From: Mediterranea sp. (in: CFB group bacteria) | Lineage (GTDB): Bacteria; Bacteroidota; Bacteroidia; Bacteroidales; Bacteroidaceae | Assembly (NCBI GenBank): GCA_031261785.1 | Contig: JAISIZ010000035.1 | Coordinates: 1-50,193, forward strand | Direction of reading: 5' to 3' | Length of the DNA stretch: 50,193 nt | Part shown: one piece after another, positions 42,163 to 50,193 of the stretch | Layout: each line of letters opens with the position of its first letter | Position numbering within the stretch: position 1 is the stretch's first letter | Notes under the pieces: generated by a model | Told to the model about the DNA's origin: nothing | Database searches by the model: none | Seen by the model: only the letters and a program-made list of their open reading frames with translations | Made by a program: the position numbers and the translations under genes

Positions 42163-42235
42163 AGCGGAAAACGAGACTCGAACTCGCGACCCCAACCTTG
42201 GCAAGGTTGTGCTCTACCAACTGAGCTATTTCCGC
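42163..42235 (-). tRNA. tRNA-Gly (GCC)
   Basis: Full cloverleaf: acceptor GCGGAAA/TTTCCGC, D arm GCTC...GAGC, anticodon arm CAACC-TTGCCAA-GGTTG with anticodon GCC, T loop TTCGAGT. CCA is not encoded. Identical in sequence to the two other Gly genes of the cluster. Confidence 0.97.
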
Positions 42236-42297
42236 CGAAGCGCATATATTTCAATATGCCACAAGTGCCATTGGACTAACGTATCACTACGCGGGGG

Positions 42298-42379
42298 TGC
42301 CCAGAACAGGACTCGAACCTGCACGCCTTTCGACACACGCACCTGAAACGTGCGCGTCTACCAATTCCGCCACCTGGGC
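42298..42379 (-). tRNA. tRNA-Leu (CAG)
   Basis: Class II tRNA with long variable arm, 82 nt. Acceptor GCCCAGG/TCTGGGC-type pairing, D arm GGCGGAATTGGTAGACGC, anticodon loop TTCAGGT giving CAG. Identical to the copy at 42629. Confidence 0.96.
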
Positions 42380-42418
42380 GGCACTACTTTATAACTGTAT
42401 GAAAAACTAAAAAAGGAG

Positions 42419-42491
42419 AGCGGAAAACGAGACTCGAACTCGCGACCCCAACCTTGGCAAGGTTGTGCTCTACCAACTGAGCTATTTCCGC
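42419..42491 (-). tRNA. tRNA-Gly (GCC)
   Basis: Second of three identical Gly genes; same arms and anticodon GCC as at 42163. Confidence 0.97.
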
Positions 42492-42513
42492 AACACAACC
42501 CGGATCTGTCCAG

Positions 42514-42597
42514 TGAAGAGGAGGAGACTCGAACTCCCACGACATAATTGTCACTACCCCCTCAAAGTAGCGCGTCTACCAATTCCGCCACCTCTCC
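42514..42597 (-). tRNA. tRNA-Leu (GAG)
   Basis: Class II, 84 nt. Acceptor GGAGAGG pairs with CCTCTTC (one G-U at 2-71). The anticodon loop TTGAGGG gives GAG; long variable arm TGACAATTATGTCG; T loop TTCGAGT. Confidence 0.96.
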
Positions 42598-42628
42598 AAA
42601 AGAATGATCAAAGTTGACTTCTTCGTTG

Positions 42629-42710
42629 TGCCCAGAACAGGACTCGAACCTGCACGCCTTTCGACACACGCACCTGAAACGTGCGCGTCTACCAATTCCG
42701 CCACCTGGGC
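42629..42710 (-). tRNA. tRNA-Leu (CAG)
   Basis: Identical in sequence to the Leu(CAG) gene at 42298; anticodon loop TTCAGGT. Confidence 0.96.
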
Positions 42711-42744
42711 AAAGAAGCATCGTTCAATAAGTCAAAGAAAAACG

Positions 42745-42817
42745 AGCGGAAAACGAGACTCGAACTCGCGACCCCAACCTTGGCAAGGTTGTGCTCTACC
42801 AACTGAGCTATTTCCGC
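42745..42817 (-). tRNA. tRNA-Gly (GCC), first gene of the cluster
   Basis: Same 73-nt sequence as the other two Gly genes. It is the promoter-proximal gene of the six-tRNA unit, which reads Gly-Leu-Leu-Gly-Leu-Gly toward clpP. Confidence 0.97.
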
Positions 42818-42923
42818 GTCTGCCGTTTTGCGGTTGCAAAGGTAGATATTTTCCGTAACCCCGCAAACATTACGATTACTTTTTTTGGTGGGGCCGGTTA
42901 TTTTTAGGCATCGCACGCCTCGG

Positions 42924-44057
42924 TCAGTCCATCCGGCCCCTGTAGTCTTCGTAGCTAAACTGTCGGTATAGCCGTGCCGTACCCTCTTTGGTCCAAAGCC
43001 CGATGGCGGGATGGTGTATGCCGTTGAACATGTTTGTCTTCACAGTGGTGTAGTGTATCATGTCCTCGAATACTATCCGCTCGCCTACGCGCAGTTCGTG
43101 GCCGAAGCTCCACCATCCCATATAGTCACCGCTCAGGCAGGAGTTTCCTCCCAGCCGGTAGACGTACGGTCCGCCGTCGCCTGTCGCCGCTCCCCGCACT
43201 TCGGGCTGATAGGGCATCTCGAGGCAGTCGGGGGCGTGGCAGGTGAAGCTGATGTTGAGTATGGCGGTCTTTATCCCGCGGTTCTCCACGATGTCCACGA
43301 CCTCGGAGGCGAGCACTCCCGTCTGCCAGGCGAAGGCCGAGCCGGGTTCGAGGATGACGCGGAGATGCGGATGCCGCGCCTTCAGGTCGAGCAGCAGGCG
43401 GATGAGGTGCCCCGTGTCGTAGTCGGCCCTCGTCATGAGGTGCCCCCCACCCAGGTTGAGCCATTTGATTTGCGGGAACCAGCGTCCGAACTTCAGCTCC
43501 AAGCGCTCCAGCGAGCGTTCCAGGGCGAACGACGACGATTCGCAATGGTTGTGGCAATGGAATCCTTCGATGCCTGGCGGCAGGATGTCGGGCAACTGGT
43601 CGGCAGTGATGCCGAAACGTGTGCCGGGAGCGCAGGGATTGTACAACTCAGTCTCCACCTCGGAATATTCGGGGTTGACACGTATGCCGCAGGAGATACC
43701 GCTTCCCTCGGTCATGGGAAAGAAGCGGGCCAGTTGCGCGAGCGAGTTGAAGCTGATGTGGCTGCTGCAACGCATCAGCTCGGGAAAATCACTCTCGGTA
43801 TAGGCCGGCGAGTAGGTGTGCGCCTTGCTGCCAAATTCCTCCAGAGCCAGCCGGGCCTCGTACACCGAGCTGGCCGTAGAGTGGTGGATATACTCGCGGA
43901 AGATAGGAAACGAACGCCAAAGGGCGAACGACTTGAAAGCCAGGATGATCTCCACCCCGGCCCGGTCGGCCACATGCTTTATCAACGTCAGGTTCCTCCG
44001 CAGAAGTTCCTCCTCCATGATGTAGCACGGAGAGGGAAATTGCTCGAAATCGATCAT
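42924..44057 (-). CDS. nspC: Carboxynorspermidine decarboxylase
   Basis: 377-residue PLP enzyme of the alanine-racemase-fold decarboxylases. It decarboxylates carboxynorspermidine or carboxyspermidine in the aspartate-semialdehyde route to polyamines. It starts FPSPCYIMEEELLRRNL; the PLP lysine is Lys42 in ILAFKSFALW. The GFHCHNHCES and LNLGGGHLMTRADYD segments hold the PLP phosphate, and EPGSAFAWQTGVL is the family signature. The active-site Cys region reads HAPDCLEMPYQPEV. The partner dehydrogenase (carboxynorspermidine synthase) is not in the window. It follows the ATPase gene at 44106 by 48 bp. Confidence 0.94.
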   Translation of the reverse strand: MIDFEQFPSPCYIMEEELLRRNLTLIKHVADRAGVEIILAFKSFALWRSFPIFREYIHHSTASSVYEARLALEEFGSKAHTYSPAYTESDFPELMRCSSHISFNSLAQLARFFPMTEGSGISCGIRVNPEYSEVETELYNPCAPGTRFGITADQLPDILPPGIEGFHCHNHCESSSFALERSLERLELKFGRWFPQIKWLNLGGGHLMTRADYDTGHLIRLLLDLKARHPHLRVILEPGSAFAWQTGVLASEVVDIVENRGIKTAILNISFTCHAPDCLEMPYQPEVRGAATGDGGPYVYRLGGNSCLSGDYMGWWSFGHELRVGERIVFEDMIHYTTVKTNMFNGIHHPAIGLWTKEGTARLYRQFSYEDYRGRMD

Positions 44058-44105
44058 GCTATATATAATAATGTATAGATAGGGAGAGTTTACAAATTAT
44101 TCGCG

Positions 44106-45659
44106 TCATTCCGCCACCCATCCCGCGATGCCCCGCGTCGCCTTGTCGTAGCCGACGCCCACCTTCACCACCTTCCGCCCGTCGGCCTCGTAAGGGATGG
44201 CGTAGCCTTTAGCGCCGATCTGTGCCAAAGCCTCCTCGGGCGTGGCGTCCACCTTCAATTCGAAGAGGTAGATGTAGTCGTTGTTGGTGATGACTACGTC
44301 AATGCGGCCGACGGACGTCTTCACTTGCGTACGCGTGAGTTGGCCCATCAGCGTGAAGATGATGTAGAAGATGGTCTCGAAGCGGGATTCGTTGTCGCTC
44401 TTCTTCTCGTAGGGGATGGAGGCGACGAACGCGCGCAGGCGGGTGAGGCAGGCGTCGATGTCACCCTTGTCGAGCGACTTCTTCATGGCGATGAGGCTCA
44501 TGTCGCTCTCCATCTTGCTGTAGCCCAATACGATGGGGAGCAATGAGCGCAGGAAGCCGTAGCGCACTTCCTCGTTGGGGTAGCCCAAGGAATAGATACC
44601 ATCCTCGAAGCCTTTGATGGTGAGGTATCCGCTCTGGTAGAGCACGGGGATGGGATCGGTGAGCGTATCGGTCGACTGGTCGAACGCGTCGGCCATGGCC
44701 TCGCAGCCTTCCATATCCATCAGCGGCATGTTCCGCGCGCGCAGCAAGTCGATGAGGAACGATGGTGTGCCGGTGGAGTACCAGAAACTATCGTATCGCT
44801 GGCTGGCCAGTACGTTGATGAGCGAGAAGGGGTTGTACACGCCCTCGCTCTCCTCGCAGAAGTGGTAGCCGTCGTACATCCGCTCCAAGTGGGCGCACGC
44901 TTCCTCGAACGTCTCCCTGTTGCGCCTGGCCAACGCTTCGATATCGGGTTTGAAATTGGCGAGCAACTCCTTTTCGGTGATGCCGCAGATGCCGCTGTAC
45001 TGTTCCCATAAGCTGATGTTCTGCAGGCTATTCAGCTCACTGAATATGCTCATCTGGCTGAACTTGGTGATGCCGGTGATGAAAAGGAAGCGGAGGATCT
45101 CGGTGTTGTCTTTCAGGGGGCTGAAGAACTCGCGGGTGATTTGGCGCAACTCCTTGCGCAACTTCTCGTCGCCGGTGGAGTCGAGTAGGGGCGAATCGTA
45201 CTCGTCGATGAGGATGACGACAGGCAGCCCTGTCTGCTCGTAAGCCCGCTGGATGATTCCGTTAAAGCGGGCGCCATAAGTGTCCTCGGAGGGTTTGCCG
45301 CCATAGTGCTCTTCCCAGTCGAGAAGCTGGTTGTTCAGCAGTGTATGCAAGTTCTTCACCTCATTGTAGCGCGTTCGGGCGAAGGAGATGTGCAGTACGG
45401 GGTATGCCGTCCACTCCGTCTCCAATCGCTCCATGGCCAGCCCCTCGAACAGGTGCTTTTTCCCCTCGAAGTAGGCTTTCAGCGTGGAGAGCAGCAGGCT
45501 CTTGCCGAAGCGGCGGGGACGGCTGAGGAAGTAGATCTGGTTGGTGTTGGCCATTTGGTACACCAGGTCGGTCTTGTCCACGTACAGGTAGTTGCGGGTA
45601 CGCAGTTGCTCGAAACTCTGTATCCCTATGGGGAAGATGCGGGTCGGTATGTTTGCCAT
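44106..45659 (-). CDS. AAA-ATPase-like / PD-(D/E)XK nuclease-like fusion protein (paralogue 2)
   Basis: 517 residues, close paralogue of the gene at 3768-5345: FPIGIQSFEQLRTRNYLYVD, Walker A-like SRPRRFGKSLLLST, AYFEGKKHLFEGLAMERLET and Walker B VVILIDEYDSPLL match nearly residue for residue. The C-terminal nuclease-like core reads IDVVI...YIYLFELKVD (Asp, Glu, Lys). Proposed activities rest on these motifs only. It lies between nspC and a divergent MATE gene; a functional link with either is not evident. An AT-rich stretch with repeated TTGAGAATT precedes the start. Confidence 0.85.
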   Translation of the reverse strand: MANIPTRIFPIGIQSFEQLRTRNYLYVDKTDLVYQMANTNQIYFLSRPRRFGKSLLLSTLKAYFEGKKHLFEGLAMERLETEWTAYPVLHISFARTRYNEVKNLHTLLNNQLLDWEEHYGGKPSEDTYGARFNGIIQRAYEQTGLPVVILIDEYDSPLLDSTGDEKLRKELRQITREFFSPLKDNTEILRFLFITGITKFSQMSIFSELNSLQNISLWEQYSGICGITEKELLANFKPDIEALARRNRETFEEACAHLERMYDGYHFCEESEGVYNPFSLINVLASQRYDSFWYSTGTPSFLIDLLRARNMPLMDMEGCEAMADAFDQSTDTLTDPIPVLYQSGYLTIKGFEDGIYSLGYPNEEVRYGFLRSLLPIVLGYSKMESDMSLIAMKKSLDKGDIDACLTRLRAFVASIPYEKKSDNESRFETIFYIIFTLMGQLTRTQVKTSVGRIDVVITNNDYIYLFELKVDATPEEALAQIGAKGYAIPYEADGRKVVKVGVGYDKATRGIAGWVAE

Positions 45660-45772
45660 CTCTTTCTAAATTAAAAATTGAGAATTGAGAATTAAAAAAT
45701 GAATGTATCGCGAATATAGGGTTTATTCCGTAAAAAGCGATAACTTCGCGGGCTATTTAACCTCAACGCCAC

Positions 45773-47146
45773 GTGAATACGCCGCATACCACCCTGTCGA
45801 AGGCCGGAGCCGAGAAGGCCAAGTTCATCGAAATGACCACCGCCCCCGTGCGGAGGCTGATCATCAAGCTGGCCATGCCCAGCATCGCCATCATGCTCAT
45901 CTCGGCGCTCTACAACATGGCCGACACGTTCTTCGTCGGGTACCTCGGCACCAGCGAGGTGGCGGCAGTGGGCATCGCTTTCCCGCTGATGGCGGTGATC
46001 CAGGCCATCGGGTTCTTCTTCGGCCAGGGTTCGGGCAATTTCATCTCCCGCGCGTTGGGCGCCCGCGACCGCGAGGGGGCTTACCGCATGGCGGCCACGG
46101 GCTTGTTCAGCGGTACGTTACTGATGGTCGTGGTGGCGGCGCTCGGCATTGTCGGGCGCGACACGCTGGTGGATCTGCTGGGCGCCACGCCTACCATCAA
46201 GCCCTACGCCGTGGACTACCTGTTGTATATACTGATAGGCTCTCCCTTCATGGTGGGCGCCAACATCCTGAACCAGCAGCTGCGGTTCCAGGGCAGTCCC
46301 GTGGCGGCCATGACAGGCATGGTGAGCGGCGCCGCGCTGAACCTCGTACTCGACCCGCTTTTCATCTTCACCTTCAACCTGGGGGTATCCGGAGCGGCGG
46401 TGGCCACCATGGTGAGCCAGATAGTGAGTTTCTTCGTGCTGCTGGCCTACGGCTCCACGCGCAAGGAGAACGTGCCCATCAAGCCACGCTGCTTCGCTCC
46501 GTCGACGCGTTGCTACATGGAGATTTTCCGGGGCGGCATCCCCTCGCTGCTCCGCCAGAGCCTGATGAGCGTGGCTACCATCATCACCAACCACCTGGCC
46601 GGCAACTACGGCGACGCCGCCATAGCGGCCATCACCATCGTCAACCGTGTCAGCATGGTGGGCACGTCGACCATGCTCGGCTTCGGCCAGGGATTCCAGC
46701 CCGTGTGCGGCTTCAACTACGGGGCGCGCCTGTGGGGCCGCGTGCGCGAGGGGTTCTGGTTCGCCATGCGCGTCGCTTCCGGCGGCTTGCTCGTCATGGC
46801 CGTGCTGCTGGCGCTCTTCGCCCCGCAGATCATCGCCGTGTTCCGCGACGACCCCGAGGTGATCCGCATAGGCATCATCGGCCTCCGGCTCACCTGCGTC
46901 AGCCTGCCCTTCTCGGCGTGTATCGTGATGACGAACATGCTGACGCAGACCATCGGACGCGCCAAGGAAGCCAGCCTGCTGGCCGTCTCGCGCCAGGGAC
47001 TGTTCCTCTACCCCGCCCTCTTGGCGTTGGTTCCTGTCTACGGATTGCTGGGCATCCAGCTCGCCACGCCGGTGGCCGACCTGATGTCATTCCTGCTCGC
47101 CATTCCCTTGCTCATCCGGGTGCTCCGCTCGCTTCGGGAAGGTTGA
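45773..47146 (+). CDS. MATE-family multidrug/metabolite efflux transporter
   Basis: 457-residue inner-membrane antiporter with about 12 helices. MATE signatures: RLIIKLAMPSIAIMLISALY and MADTFFVGYLGTSEVAAVG in the first half, and the repeated pattern GDAAIAAITIVNRVSM with FGQGFQPVCGFNYGA in the second half. Na+ or H+ coupling cannot be told. The start is GTG at 45773 (MNTPHTTL); ATG 45833 (MTTAPVRRL) is an alternative. A TTCG-type -7 box, TAACTTCG (45741-45748), lies 24 bp upstream. Its last 35 bp overlap the convergent histidine kinase gene tail to tail. Confidence 0.94.
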   Translation: MNTPHTTLSKAGAEKAKFIEMTTAPVRRLIIKLAMPSIAIMLISALYNMADTFFVGYLGTSEVAAVGIAFPLMAVIQAIGFFFGQGSGNFISRALGARDREGAYRMAATGLFSGTLLMVVVAALGIVGRDTLVDLLGATPTIKPYAVDYLLYILIGSPFMVGANILNQQLRFQGSPVAAMTGMVSGAALNLVLDPLFIFTFNLGVSGAAVATMVSQIVSFFVLLAYGSTRKENVPIKPRCFAPSTRCYMEIFRGGIPSLLRQSLMSVATIITNHLAGNYGDAAIAAITIVNRVSMVGTSTMLGFGQGFQPVCGFNYGARLWGRVREGFWFAMRVASGGLLVMAVLLALFAPQIIAVFRDDPEVIRIGIIGLRLTCVSLPFSACIVMTNMLTQTIGRAKEASLLAVSRQGLFLYPALLALVPVYGLLGIQLATPVADLMSFLLAIPLLIRVLRSLREG

Positions 47147-48425
47147 CGAAGCGCGGCGTGTCCCTCACCTCGAAGCAGTGCTCGCCATCCTCGAAATAGT
47201 AGCGCAGCGACAAGTGCCCCAGCCTGCAGATCGAATCGACGATAGCCAGTCCCAGGCCGGTGGAGCCTTCGCGTTTCGCGCCCTGGTAGAAGCGTTCGAA
47301 GACGTGCTCCTTGTCGAGCGCCCCCTCGCCCGTGTTGCGGAACGTCATGCCGCCGCGGCTCACCACCACCCGTATACGTCCGCCCTCGACGTTGTGCACG
47401 AAAGCGTTCTTCAGCAGGTTGGTCAGCATCACCACCGCCAGCGTCTCGCTCATGGTGAGGACGAAGCGGCCCTGCTCCACGAGTTCGACGTCTATCCGCC
47501 GGTAGTCGTACACCTCCTCGTAGTCCTTGATGTATCGCCTGAGCATCTCGTTGAGGTCGAGCGTCTTGACGTCGGTAAACTGCCCATTATCGATCTTGGA
47601 GAGCAGCAACAGCGACTTGTTGAGCTTGGTGATGTGCTCGAGCGTCTGGTGGAGCTTCACCAGCTCGCCCAGCTCGCGCTCGGTCAGCGCCTCGTCCTCC
47701 ATCAGCATCTCCAGCCGGTTGAGGCAGATGGCCAGCGGGGTCTGCATCTCGTGCGAGGCGTTGCCGATGAACTGCTTCTGCTGCTCGAAGGCCCGCTCGA
47801 CGCGTTCCACGTAGCGTAGCGTGGCCTCGTTGAGTTTCCTGAACTCGGTGATGCGGGTGTCGTTCTTCAACGGCTCGTTCTCCTTGCCCGTCTTGTAGTT
47901 GTCCAGCCAGCGCAGCAGCGTGTAGAGGGGCGTCATATTGCGGTAGAACACCCATGCCGAGATGAGGATGATGAAGAGCAGTAAGGCGACGTACAGCAGG
48001 ATGATCCAAGTCTGTATGGCCAGCTTCAGGTCCTCCTTCTCGATGGTTGGCGTCGAGACGGTAAGCTCGTGGTATCCGCCGTGGTGGTCGCGGAAGATGG
48101 TGGTGAGTATGCGCGCCGGCTCGGTCTCCCTCTTCTCCACGATGTAGACCATGGAGTCGGCGTACACGATGCGGTGGCGGCGCTCGGCATAGGAGGCGCT
48201 GACCTCGGTGAGGTAGTATTGGTTGTTGGAGCCGCTCGAGCGCGAGGGAAGCTCCTCGCCCGCCAACGCGCGCGTGATGATGGCCTCGGAATAGTCCTCG
48301 AGCGAATCGTCCACCTCGTCGTTCACCTCGTTGATCATGGCCACGTAGAAGAACACCGCCCAGATGGTCAGGACGAGGGTCAGCGCCAGGCTGATACGGA
48401 CGAGTATGTGGTAGATGAGTTTCAT
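47112..48425 (-). CDS. Sensor histidine kinase
   Basis: 437 residues. Two membrane helices (about 10-30 and 138-160) flank a periplasmic sensor region of about 105 residues. The dimerisation domain holds the phospho-acceptor His225 in GNASHEMQTPL, where MQ replaces the usual LR. The ATP-binding domain has N box MLTNLLKNAFVHN and G box GLGLAIVDSICRLG. It phosphorylates the response regulator encoded 21 bp upstream in the same operon. The layout resembles RprX-type kinases of Bacteroidales, but I do not assign the name. The 3' end overlaps the MATE gene. Confidence 0.93.
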   Translation of the reverse strand: MKLIYHILVRISLALTLVLTIWAVFFYVAMINEVNDEVDDSLEDYSEAIITRALAGEELPSRSSGSNNQYYLTEVSASYAERRHRIVYADSMVYIVEKRETEPARILTTIFRDHHGGYHELTVSTPTIEKEDLKLAIQTWIILLYVALLLFIILISAWVFYRNMTPLYTLLRWLDNYKTGKENEPLKNDTRITEFRKLNEATLRYVERVERAFEQQKQFIGNASHEMQTPLAICLNRLEMLMEDEALTERELGELVKLHQTLEHITKLNKSLLLLSKIDNGQFTDVKTLDLNEMLRRYIKDYEEVYDYRRIDVELVEQGRFVLTMSETLAVVMLTNLLKNAFVHNVEGGRIRVVVSRGGMTFRNTGEGALDKEHVFERFYQGAKREGSTGLGLAIVDSICRLGHLSLRYYFEDGEHCFEVRDTPRFVNLPEASGAPG

Positions 48426-48446
48426 GGGCGGCTTCGCGCGGTTGGT

Positions 48447-49124
48447 CTACTCCACGGTCATCTTATAGCCGAATCCGTAGACAGCTTTCAGTTCGACACT
48501 CGCCCCGGCATCCTTCAGCTTCTTGCGCAGGTTCTTGATCTGCGCGTAGATGAAGTCGAAGTTGTCCGCCTGGTCGATGTGGTCGCCCCACACCGATTCG
48601 GCGAGGGTCGACTTGTTCACCATCCTCCCCGGACGGTTCATGAAGTAGAGCAGGATGTCGTACTCCTTGCGGTTGAGTTCCAGCTCCTTACCGCCCACCG
48701 TCACGCGAAACTCGTCGGGTTCGACACGCACGTTGCCTTGGCGGATGTCCATCTCACCCTCCTGTTGGTGCCTCCGGACGACACTCTTGATGCGCGCGCT
48801 CAGCTCTGCCAGGTGGAAGGGTTTGGCCAGGTAGTCGTCGGCTCCCAGGCCCAAACCCTTCACTTTATCATCGAGCGAATCCTTGGCCGAGATGATGATG
48901 ACGTTCTTTCGCTTGCGCGACGCCTTGAGTTCCCCGAGCAACGACAGGCCGCTCCCACCCGGCAGCATGATGTCCAGCAGGATGCAGTCGTAATCGTAGT
49001 CCTCGATCTTGTACAGGGCGGAATTGAAGTCGGCGGCGGTCTCCACCACGTAACGCTCCTTCTCTAACCAGCGCTGGATGAGTTCACGGAGCGAGGGTTC
49101 GTCTTCTACAACCAATATCTTCAT
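48447..49124 (-). CDS. OmpR/PhoB-family response regulator
   Basis: 225 residues. The receiver domain has the acidic pair in VVEDEPS, phospho-acceptor Asp51 in CILLDIMLPGGSG and Lys near 101 in DDYLAKPF. The C-terminal winged helix includes LTRKEYDIL-type ELNRKEYDILLYFMN and the closing VYGFGYKM. First gene of the two-gene operon with the histidine kinase. A box TTTCTTTG (49149-49156), one mismatch from consensus, lies 24 bp before the ATG. Upstream begins a kilobase of repeats. Confidence 0.94.
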   Translation of the reverse strand: MKILVVEDEPSLRELIQRWLEKERYVVETAADFNSALYKIEDYDYDCILLDIMLPGGSGLSLLGELKASRKRKNVIIISAKDSLDDKVKGLGLGADDYLAKPFHLAELSARIKSVVRRHQQEGEMDIRQGNVRVEPDEFRVTVGGKELELNRKEYDILLYFMNRPGRMVNKSTLAESVWGDHIDQADNFDFIYAQIKNLRKKLKDAGASVELKAVYGFGYKMTVE

Positions 49125-49343
49125 CTATTCTTCTTTTGTTTGACCCTGCAAAGAAAGGGGAAATTTCTGAAATAAAACTGAAACGGGGCAAATTAACTTA
49201 AGTTTCGGGGCATGCGCAGAAATCCGTGGCGAATCGGCCCCAAAGTCAACCCAATATGTGCGCCCGCATGGGGATCGAAAGACTATTCTCTTCGCGCGTT
49301 CTTCATGCCATTCGCGAGAGAGGCTATCGGGTTCGCGAAGTAC

Positions 49344-49589
49344 CCATACGGTTCGCGTGAACGGTTCGCGGGCCTGACAGACGGCCATACGGTTCGCAGG
49401 AACAGTTCGCGGACCTGACAGACGGCCATACGGTTCGCGTGAACGGCTCGCGGGCCTGATAGGAGGCCATGCGGTTCGCGTGAACGGCTCGCGGGCCTGA
49501 TAGACGGCCATGCGGTTCGCGTGAACGGCTCGCGGGCCTGATAGGCGGCCATGCGGTTCGCGTGAACAATTCGCGACTTTGAAAAGGTC
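49344..49589. repeat. 41-bp tandem repeat array B
   Basis: Five full units start at 49344, 49385, 49426, 49467 and 49508, and a partial one at 49549, each 41 bp apart with few changes. The conserved core is CGGTTCGCGTGAACGG, with a small dyad GTTC...GAAC, followed by CTCGCGGGCCTGA. The left end (49303-49343) carries a half-unit-like copy, AGGCTATCGGGTTCGCGAA, also found at 25398. Confidence 0.95.
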
Positions 49590-49749
49590 TGATGTCAAAC
49601 CATCGATCGATTCGAGCATCCATTCGATCGTGAAATCGACATAAAGTTGGGCACATTGTTAGCCATGGAGCAAGTTCATCCACGGACTATCGCGCGTGAG
49701 TCCTGAAAGGGCTTATACCTCGTACGGGGTAATTTTGTGCAATGATTTT

Positions 49750-49822
49750 TTAGACGCTGATGACACGGATGACACGGATTTATATCTTTTAGATCCGTGT
49801 CATCCGTGTCATCAGCGTCTAA
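49750..49822. repeat. Perfect 30-bp inverted repeat with 13-nt loop
   Basis: The left arm 49750-49779 (TTAGACGCTGATGACACGG...) and right arm 49793-49822 are exact complements. Each arm contains a 9-bp direct repeat, GACACGGAT twice. Too long for a plain terminator; it would form a cruciform or a very stable RNA hairpin. Confidence 0.95.
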
Positions 49823-50031
49823 TGAGTTTCGCTTTGTCCGAACGCGCGCCTTTCGCCCCAAGCACAAAAACAGGCCGCACGAAGTATATATGCGAAAATC
49901 CGTGGATGAGCAGCTCCATGCCTAACGCCAACGCCTTGTCTCTGAAAGTAGCGAGTCAAACCCGAAACAGGTCATGCGGGTACCTATCTCGGCGGTACGG
50001 AGGCTTCACGCAAATCCGTATGAGACGAAAA

Positions 50032-50193
50032 GCCCGGGCTTTTTTCTCCATTCCCGAAATCTGATTACAAAAGCCCGGGCTTTTTTCTCCATTCCCGAAA
50101 TCTGATTACAAAAGCTCGGGCTTTTTTTCCCATTCCCGAAATCTGATTACAAAAGCTCGGGCTTTTTTTCCCATTCCCGAAATCTGATTACAA
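50032..50193. repeat. 41-bp tandem repeat array A (copy 2, runs off the window)
   Basis: Units start at 50032, 50073, 50114 and 50155; the last is cut at 39 bp by the window edge. The first two are the GCCCGGGC form, the last two the GCTCGGGC form with CCCATT in place of TCCATT. Same unit and same left flank as the array at 14931. Confidence 0.95.

Larger units (their letters stand above)
49157..50193. other. Gene-free repeat-rich kilobase at the window end
   Basis: Holds array B (49344-49589), a perfect 30-bp inverted repeat (49750-49822) and the start of array A copy 2 (50032 onward) with its flank. Short phrases such as AAATCCGTGG recur at 49217 and 49896 and near 15078. Open frames here come only from the repeats and stay open in all three minus frames, so I call no gene. 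Confidence 0.75.

Noticed and set aside
42298..42817. Integrated element next to the tRNA cluster
   Set aside because: No integrase, direct repeat of a tRNA 3' end or foreign gene was seen beside the tRNAs; the duplicated tRNAs explain the repeats.
49125..49683. Overlapping minus-strand reading frames of 89-164 codons with repeated REPHGRLSGPRAV-type peptides
   Set aside because: They arise from array B: 41 is not a multiple of 3, so a stop-free unit stays open in all three frames. No start signal or domain supports a protein.

Overview
The window reads as a GC-rich member of the Bacteroidota, most likely order Bacteroidales and near Tannerella/Parabacteroides. This is judged from gene content and was not checked against a database. 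The evidence is: -7 promoter elements of the TAnnTTTG type (one with a perfect TTTG-19 nt-TAnnTTTG layout); a SusC/SusD outer-membrane pair with DUF1735 and GH18 proteins; a hybrid two-component regulator; an ECF sigma/FecR pair; type B ribosomal protein L31; and the gene order HU - tiny basic ribosomal-type protein - RNase G with mutY divergent. No transposase, integrase, phage gene, rRNA operon or CRISPR array was seen.

Layout. Positions 1-3.7 kb hold the N-terminal part of a Ser/Thr kinase, a GNAT enzyme, an M64 metallopeptidase and a FGE/sulfatase-modifying-fold protein, all on the minus strand. 3.7-6.0 kb carries an AAA-ATPase/PD-(D/E)XK protein and an Lrp/AsnC regulator on the plus strand. 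6.0-10.0 kb (minus) holds folA, thyA, a phospholipase D family protein, a LuxR-type regulator and rpmE2. 10.2-14.7 kb is housekeeping: fba and mutY on plus, with rng, a bS22-like mini-protein and HU on minus. 14.7-15.5 kb is a non-coding 41-bp tandem array. 15.5-19.8 kb (plus) is metA, a U32-family enzyme and a zinc-ribbon membrane protein, overlapping head to tail, then a second GNAT. A DUF234-type ATPase/nuclease follows at 19.9-21.2 kb.

21.2-37.5 kb is one polysaccharide utilisation locus on the minus strand. In transcription order it is ECF sigma, FecR anti-sigma, SusC with an STN domain, SusD, three surface lipoproteins (GH18-like, DUF1735-LamG, DUF1735-GH18-like), one apparently catalytic GH18 endoglycosidase, and a full hybrid two-component sensor/regulator. 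The set resembles N-glycan loci of gut Bacteroides: the GH18 cuts a glycan at the surface, the non-catalytic lipoproteins and SusD capture product, and SusC imports it. Two separate regulatory systems flank it.

37.7-42.0 kb (minus) is recQ and the clpP-clpX operon, followed by six tRNA genes for Gly and Leu only (42.16-42.82 kb). Then come nspC, a second AAA-ATPase/PD-(D/E)XK paralogue, a MATE transporter (plus) and a response regulator/histidine kinase pair. The last kilobase is non-coding and repeat-rich: a second type of 41-bp array, a 30-bp perfect inverted repeat, and another copy of the first array running off the window.

Most striking observations: a dispersed family of tandem repeats that all share a 41-bp period; a sharp base-composition break inside a DUF1735/GH18-like gene exactly at its domain boundary; and three ATPase-nuclease fusion genes of unknown role.
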